Below, in pieces: positions 36,461-40,311 of a stretch of DNA of 40,311 nt. The position numbers and the translations under genes were made by a program. Numbering within the stretch: position 1 is the first letter of the stretch; each line of letters begins with the position of its first letter. The notes under the pieces were generated by a model that did no database searches, was not told the DNA's origin, and saw only the letters and a list, made by a program, of their open reading frames with translations. This DNA is from a virus: the IMG/VR virus record IMGVR_UViG_3300019487_000054, positions 1 through 40,311 of that record. One strand, given 5' to 3'.

Positions 36461-37592
36461 ACAACTGGAAGAACTAATCCAAAGAATAGTGTGCGAAAGT
36501 CTTGACGCATTGTCGGAAGACCATCAAAAAGGTGAGTGGTGGATTGATGACCACGGACAGACCATTTTTGCAGACATTGACATCGGCGATTCGGGACATG
36601 AAGGTGTGGTCATTCAATACTTGGTTCATGAAATTCTTTCCCACTTTGGAATTGAAGAACATGAAGTAGGATTATTGATTCACTACGACGATCAAATCAA
36701 ACAAGCTTTGATTGACGACGACAACTTCTCAGAGGAAGATGCTCAACAATGGGAGCGTGAAGGTCCATCCGAAGTCATTCTCAAGAAGTTGATTGAAGAC
36801 AAGGCATATCCAGACCCAAAACAAGCTGAGGACGCCGTTTACATTGCTTACAATAACACTAGCCGTGATGCTAGAAACTATGGTATGCAATATCTGAACT
36901 GGAAAATCATGAAGACCGTTGGGTCTGATATTGAAATCCAAACATGGCATTTGAAGCCCGAAGATTTGGGAATTATTGTTCGTGGCATTTGGGACATCAT
37001 GGAAGACACAGATGACCCCGAAGATTCTGATAACGAAGTCGGAGAAGATGGGTATCCCGGTCCTCGCATTAACGTAACCATCCAAGCCACGGGCAAACGC
37101 TTTCATGATATTCCCCTTACCGTGTTGGAAAAGAAGCTTCCATCTTCTTTGATCAACTATCGCAGCGGACTCCACTCAGATTTCCGTGAAGGACTCAATG
37201 AAGAGTATCATGTTCATCACAAAGAATATCGCCTCTATGAAGGAAACCGCAGTATAGTAGCAATCTTTGAGGACAATACTCGTCTGAAGTTTGAAGTTCA
37301 TTTCCGTGACAACCGTGGAGAGGACAAAGAAAAGTGGAGACACAAAGCTATGACCACTTGGAAATCTCTTGCCAACGAGATTCATGGAGACGTTCAATTA
37401 TCAGATGCTTTGAATCCTATTGTGAAGGCTTGGAAAGAATGTTTTCAAGAGGCATTGAAGCATCCCAAGATGAAGGATTATGTCCGCCTAAAAAGACATC
37501 AAAAGATTTTTCCTGACAAGGGATACCCACCATGCGTTCAGGGAAAACCACAAATTATGACGGACCCCATGAATTTTACTTCTCACGGATAA
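36450..37592 (+). CDS. Large acidic protein of unknown function
   Basis: The 380-residue soluble protein begins with the amphipathic helix MKIEQLEELIQRIVCESL. It then shows a WWIDDHGQTIFADIDIGD region, an acidic low-complexity stretch (DTDDPEDSDNEVGEDG, about 195-210) and a C-terminal part rich in Arg, Lys and His. It starts inside the SWIM gene and is probably co-translated with it. ATG 36450 is preferred over an in-frame TTG at 36438. Its 3' end overlaps the convergent fibre gene by 10 bases. No family is recognised; the pairing with the SWIM protein suggests a shared role. Confidence 0.5.
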   Translation: MKIEQLEELIQRIVCESLDALSEDHQKGEWWIDDHGQTIFADIDIGDSGHEGVVIQYLVHEILSHFGIEEHEVGLLIHYDDQIKQALIDDDNFSEEDAQQWEREGPSEVILKKLIEDKAYPDPKQAEDAVYIAYNNTSRDARNYGMQYLNWKIMKTVGSDIEIQTWHLKPEDLGIIVRGIWDIMEDTDDPEDSDNEVGEDGYPGPRINVTIQATGKRFHDIPLTVLEKKLPSSLINYRSGLHSDFREGLNEEYHVHHKEYRLYEGNRSIVAIFEDNTRLKFEVHFRDNRGEDKEKWRHKAMTTWKSLANEIHGDVQLSDALNPIVKAWKECFQEALKHPKMKDYVRLKRHQKIFPDKGYPPCVQGKPQIMTDPMNFTSHG

Positions 37593-38377
37593 GACGAAAT
37601 GTAGTCTGGAAATCCAGTTATTGTCCCAAATGGAGTTCCACTCTTTCCTTTGTTGCTTTGGTCAATGACTGACTTGGCGGTTCCAGATGTATAGGATGAC
37701 CCACTTGACATTTCATTTAATGGCCAATATCCCTGCAAGCTTCCACTGCGAATTTGTAACGGAATCCCCGATATTTTTGACTTGGCCAACATGTTAATTT
37801 CTGGCTCACTCAAATTCGCATTCCATATACATACCTCGGATATTCTTCCTAAGAAGGCACCCGTTCGTGCTCCATTTGATGTTGCGGCTGTAGCAATGCA
37901 CATGAATTGTCTGGAACCGGAATCAACCGTTCTAACGTTTGCATTAGTGCTAGTAACCAATGATGTCGAGTCTAATACTCCGTTAATGTAACCCCTCCAA
38001 CTTCCGGTATTAAGAGAACTCGAATTTGTGTATGTAACACAAACATGTACCGGCCATCCATGTGATGCGGATGTAGCAGAAAATACATGAGGATGATTTA
38101 GTCCATTATTCAAATCTTCAAAATCCGAACAAAACTTAGATGCCGAAGGAACAAATCCCAAAAACCAAGGAAAGTTAAGTCCAATAGTTTCTGATTCTCC
38201 TTGTCCACCCGTAATAATTGGTTCAATGGCAGCATGTCCGCCGGTGCCGGTTGATATTGAAGTTCCGGTTCCTACCCTATGTACCCAGCAAGCAATTGTG
38301 AAAGAACTTGATACTTGAAATATCGAAGACGTTCCACAATTTATTCCGGTACCAGTAGTATTTGGAAATTGAAGCAT
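37583..38377 (-). CDS. LamG/concanavalin-like tail adhesin
   Basis: The 264-residue protein looks like a single jelly-roll of the LamG type: FTIACWVHRVG as an early strand, WPVHVCVTYTNSS in the middle, WRGYINGVLDSTSL, and FLGRISEVCIWNANLSEPEINML near the end, followed by LQGYWPLNE. In relatives such domains bind carbohydrates. It lies 3 bases after the preceding minus-strand fibre-like gene and is therefore likely part of the same tail-fibre operon. There is no signal peptide. Receptor binding on host surface glycans is a reasonable inference. Confidence 0.75.
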   Translation of the reverse strand: MLQFPNTTGTGINCGTSSIFQVSSSFTIACWVHRVGTGTSISTGTGGHAAIEPIITGGQGESETIGLNFPWFLGFVPSASKFCSDFEDLNNGLNHPHVFSATSASHGWPVHVCVTYTNSSSLNTGSWRGYINGVLDSTSLVTSTNANVRTVDSGSRQFMCIATAATSNGARTGAFLGRISEVCIWNANLSEPEINMLAKSKISGIPLQIRSGSLQGYWPLNEMSSGSSYTSGTAKSVIDQSNKGKSGTPFGTITGFPDYISSYP

Positions 38378-38380
38378 ATT

Positions 38381-39679
38381 TTACAAAGTTACATATTCAA
38401 ACATTAGCCCATGAATTGCCACGTCGGTTGATACTGTGTCTATAACATTTGAAGCCAGACGTTCTACTTCAAATACAAGCATTTCGCTGGCAGTAATGTT
38501 TGTAGAATTAGTCAATGACAAGCTAGTAGTGATCATAGTGTTTGCGGCTTGGCTTGAAGATACCGACGCTGTAAGGACGGTTGATGCGGTCGTAAATGTA
38601 TCTACGGTAATTCCTTGTCCTACGGCGGCTGTCTTAAATGCCCACGCCGATGAAGATACAGGTATGCCTTGTGCAGCAGTTACCGAGTATTTCATATAAA
38701 TTTTCGGCGATGAAGCATAGTCTGGAGGAATTACAAATTGCCATGAAGCACTTTGATTAGAAGTCGGGTCAAATAATAATCTCCACGTTCTATTTCCGGC
38801 ATCTATTCTTGCTGAACTTGTCGATGGAAGTTTTGCTGATTGGATTGGAAACCATACAAATCCTTTGCGACCACTAACGTAGGAAGATGTAATAGTATAT
38901 GATGATGTTTGTGAGTATGATGCAGTTATTGCTCCATAAGCATGTTCATTTGAACTTACAAGAATGGTGCTTGTTCCTGATCCCGAAGCCACTAATGTCC
39001 CTACAAATACTTGTTCCGATGGAAAAGCTGGTTGGGTTGTTTGAAATGATCCAGATGTTGTGGAACTTAACCACAAAGGAGAACCCGTGGGAAGATTGAC
39101 TGATAATCCATTTACCCTTCCATACAAGGTTATGTATCCATATGTAAATGGGTTGATGGTTGTTGTGGCAACTCCTGCAAAATTAAATTTGGTACGTGTT
39201 CCATCGGCAATTGCCAGCCATGCACATGGAATGTTATTGAACGAAGATGAAATATATGTTGCAGCACCATTTTGAATGGTGTTTGATGCAGAATTAAACA
39301 CCCGAATAATTCCTTCCTGACCAACATTCACCATCATCTGTGTATTGTCATTGTAATATACTAATGTATATGACGACGTATCATAAAAAACCGTTCCGGG
39401 AGTGTGTGGAGGATTGGAGCCAGATAAATTGGATACCAAATATGATGCTGTTGTAGCATATATCGAAAAACTTGCTGTTGTAGAATTTGAGGCGGTGGTG
39501 TTTGCTCCCGCTGTCAAAAATGATGCAGTGACTTGAGTTAGTCCACTTCCTCTACCAGTAAATGAACCAGTGACCAGTGTGGCAGGAACAAAATTGATTG
39601 TTGTTCCTGTAGCTGCTCTGAAAGAAGCTGAAAGTTCTACATCCGAAAAACTTGCTGAGTCTGTATTGAATACTGGCAT
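38381..39679 (-). CDS. Tail fibre-like protein with TAS repeats
   Basis: The 432-residue protein begins with a Ser/Ala/Thr-rich N-terminal part (FSDVELSASFRAATG, then NTTASNSTTASFSIYATTASYL) of the repeat type that forms elongated trimeric fibres. A middle region with TPGTVFYDTSSYTLVYYND follows and a C-terminal beta domain (FVWFPIQSAKLP onwards) ends at MFEYVTL. It lies 1 base after the upstream gene stop and 3 bases before the LamG gene start, so the three genes form one operon. A fibre shaft or joint role is inferred from composition and from its neighbours. Confidence 0.7.
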   Translation of the reverse strand: MPVFNTDSASFSDVELSASFRAATGTTINFVPATLVTGSFTGRGSGLTQVTASFLTAGANTTASNSTTASFSIYATTASYLVSNLSGSNPPHTPGTVFYDTSSYTLVYYNDNTQMMVNVGQEGIIRVFNSASNTIQNGAATYISSSFNNIPCAWLAIADGTRTKFNFAGVATTTINPFTYGYITLYGRVNGLSVNLPTGSPLWLSSTTSGSFQTTQPAFPSEQVFVGTLVASGSGTSTILVSSNEHAYGAITASYSQTSSYTITSSYVSGRKGFVWFPIQSAKLPSTSSARIDAGNRTWRLLFDPTSNQSASWQFVIPPDYASSPKIYMKYSVTAAQGIPVSSSAWAFKTAAVGQGITVDTFTTASTVLTASVSSSQAANTMITTSLSLTNSTNITASEMLVFEVERLASNVIDTVSTDVAIHGLMFEYVTL

Positions 39680-39680
39680 A

Positions 39681-40311
39681 TTAGTAATACTCTCCTACTG
39701 TGACCGCTTGCCAAAACACATTATCCACAATCGCTGTATTTGAATTTGAATTTATTACAAAGCTTCCACTCACTTTGCTTTGTACTGTCCATGTTCGAGA
39801 CGATTCGCCGGTCAATGTTATGGTATAGTTATTGTTTGAGAAGGGTCTTGTAAAAGTTACGGAAGCAGTTCTTGGACTTCCACCAAATAAAGAACCAGTT
39901 ACAATTCCACTTTTAATTGGCGGGAATCCCAATAAATAACTAGATGTTATTGCATTTGATGATGTAAGAACATAAATCTTGCCCGAATCAAATGTTGCCG
40001 ACGACGAAATGTAACTAGCTGTGTTGGAAGTTAATGCCAACGCCGCTGTAATTGCCGTTGATGCGGATAGTGCATAAGAAGCACTGGTAACGGAACCAAG
40101 AAGAATGCTTGCTGTTAATGAATATGAGGCGGTTGTGGCATTCGAAGATGTAATAGCATTGCGTGCCCAACTTGCCGTTCCCAACAAAGATGCTGTTACG
40201 GATGATGCCGTGACGTTTAGAACGTAAATGTTGTTCCAGTATGCCGAGCCAGACCCCAAATTGAAAGCACTACTCGTTGCACTTTGGCTGACAAATGGAA
40301 CGAGTGAAGAA
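39681..40311 (-). CDS. Tail fibre-like protein (5' end outside window)
   Basis: The frame is open to the window edge, so only about 210 C-terminal residues are present. They start with PFVSQSATSSAFNLGSGSAYW and continue with WNNIYVLNVTASSV and repeated TAS-Y units (TASYSLTAS, SASYALSAS, NTASYISSS), then a beta C-terminal domain (about the last 80 residues; NNNYTITLTGESS). The WNNIYVLNVTASS segment and the T/A/S repeats are typical of long phage fibres. The true N-terminus lies beyond 40311. A TTG at 40257-40259 could be read as a start but is preceded by clearly homologous coding sequence. Confidence 0.72.
   Translation of the reverse strand, partial: SSLVPFVSQSATSSAFNLGSGSAYWNNIYVLNVTASSVTASLLGTASWARNAITSSNATTASYSLTASILLGSVTSASYALSASTAITAALALTSNTASYISSSATFDSGKIYVLTSSNAITSSYLLGFPPIKSGIVTGSLFGGSPRTASVTFTRPFSNNNYTITLTGESSRTWTVQSKVSGSFVINSNSNTAIVDNVFWQAVTVGEYY

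Noticed and set aside
39420-40250. Regular short repeats as a possible CRISPR array
   Set aside because: The repeats are in frame, variable and encode TAS-Y units of tail fibres; there are no constant repeats with unique spacers.

Overview
The window is a stretch of a tailed-phage genome with a T4-like (myovirus) core. It carries a large terminase (gp17-like), portal (gp20-like), prohead protease (gp21-like), scaffold (gp22-like), major capsid protein (gp23-like), a primase with a CHC2-type zinc finger and Toprim motifs, and a Mre11/Rad50-type recombination nuclease. Genes are tightly packed, often with ATGA start/stop overlaps. There is no rRNA and I saw no tRNA. Base composition is moderate by eye. 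The host cannot be read from the sequence.

Layout. 1-4.8 kb: virion structural genes, including an 805-residue protein with a predicted seven-bladed propeller and a dockerin-like tail, closed by a strong terminator. 4.9-11.4 kb: nucleic-acid module (RuvC-like resolvase, GIY-YIG and HNH mobile endonucleases, primase, a single-chain gp47-gp46 fusion). 11.4-23.3 kb: a structural protein, then terminase, portal, head-associated proteins and prohead protease. 23.4-27.2 kb: accessory island (GMP reductase, a Tat-signal/capsid-tail chimera, a SLOG protein, a sulfotransferase-like protein, a DUF5662-like protein, a truncated Dam and a complete DNA methyltransferase). 27.2-29.2 kb: three minus-strand genes with head-protein character. 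29.4-32.5 kb: scaffold and major capsid protein, then a terminator. 32.5-40.3 kb: a GIY-YIG endonuclease, a glycine-rich adhesin, an FkbM-type methyltransferase, a release factor, a SWIM-type protein, a large unknown protein and minus-strand tail-fibre genes that run off the window end.

The strongest unusual signal is the release-factor gene at 34728-35379. It lacks domain 1 and is split by an in-frame UGA sitting in a sequence that matches the bacterial prfB +1 frameshift site in slip codon, stop context and Shine-Dalgarno-like spacing. It lies at a different place in the protein from the bacterial site. A +1 shift there restores a continuous release-factor sequence of 216 residues.

Two promoter classes can be proposed. 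The first is an A/T box (core TATTTATA, read on the coding strand) found upstream of at least eleven genes on both strands; it is the reverse complement of the T4 late promoter core. The second is a sigma70-like promoter upstream of guaC, the sulfotransferase-like gene and the release factor. In both classes several start codons lie so close to the box that transcripts would be leaderless or nearly so. How the genes cooperate is inferred from T4 biology: primase and recombination nuclease for replication, terminase, portal, scaffold, protease and capsid for head assembly, and fibre genes for adsorption.
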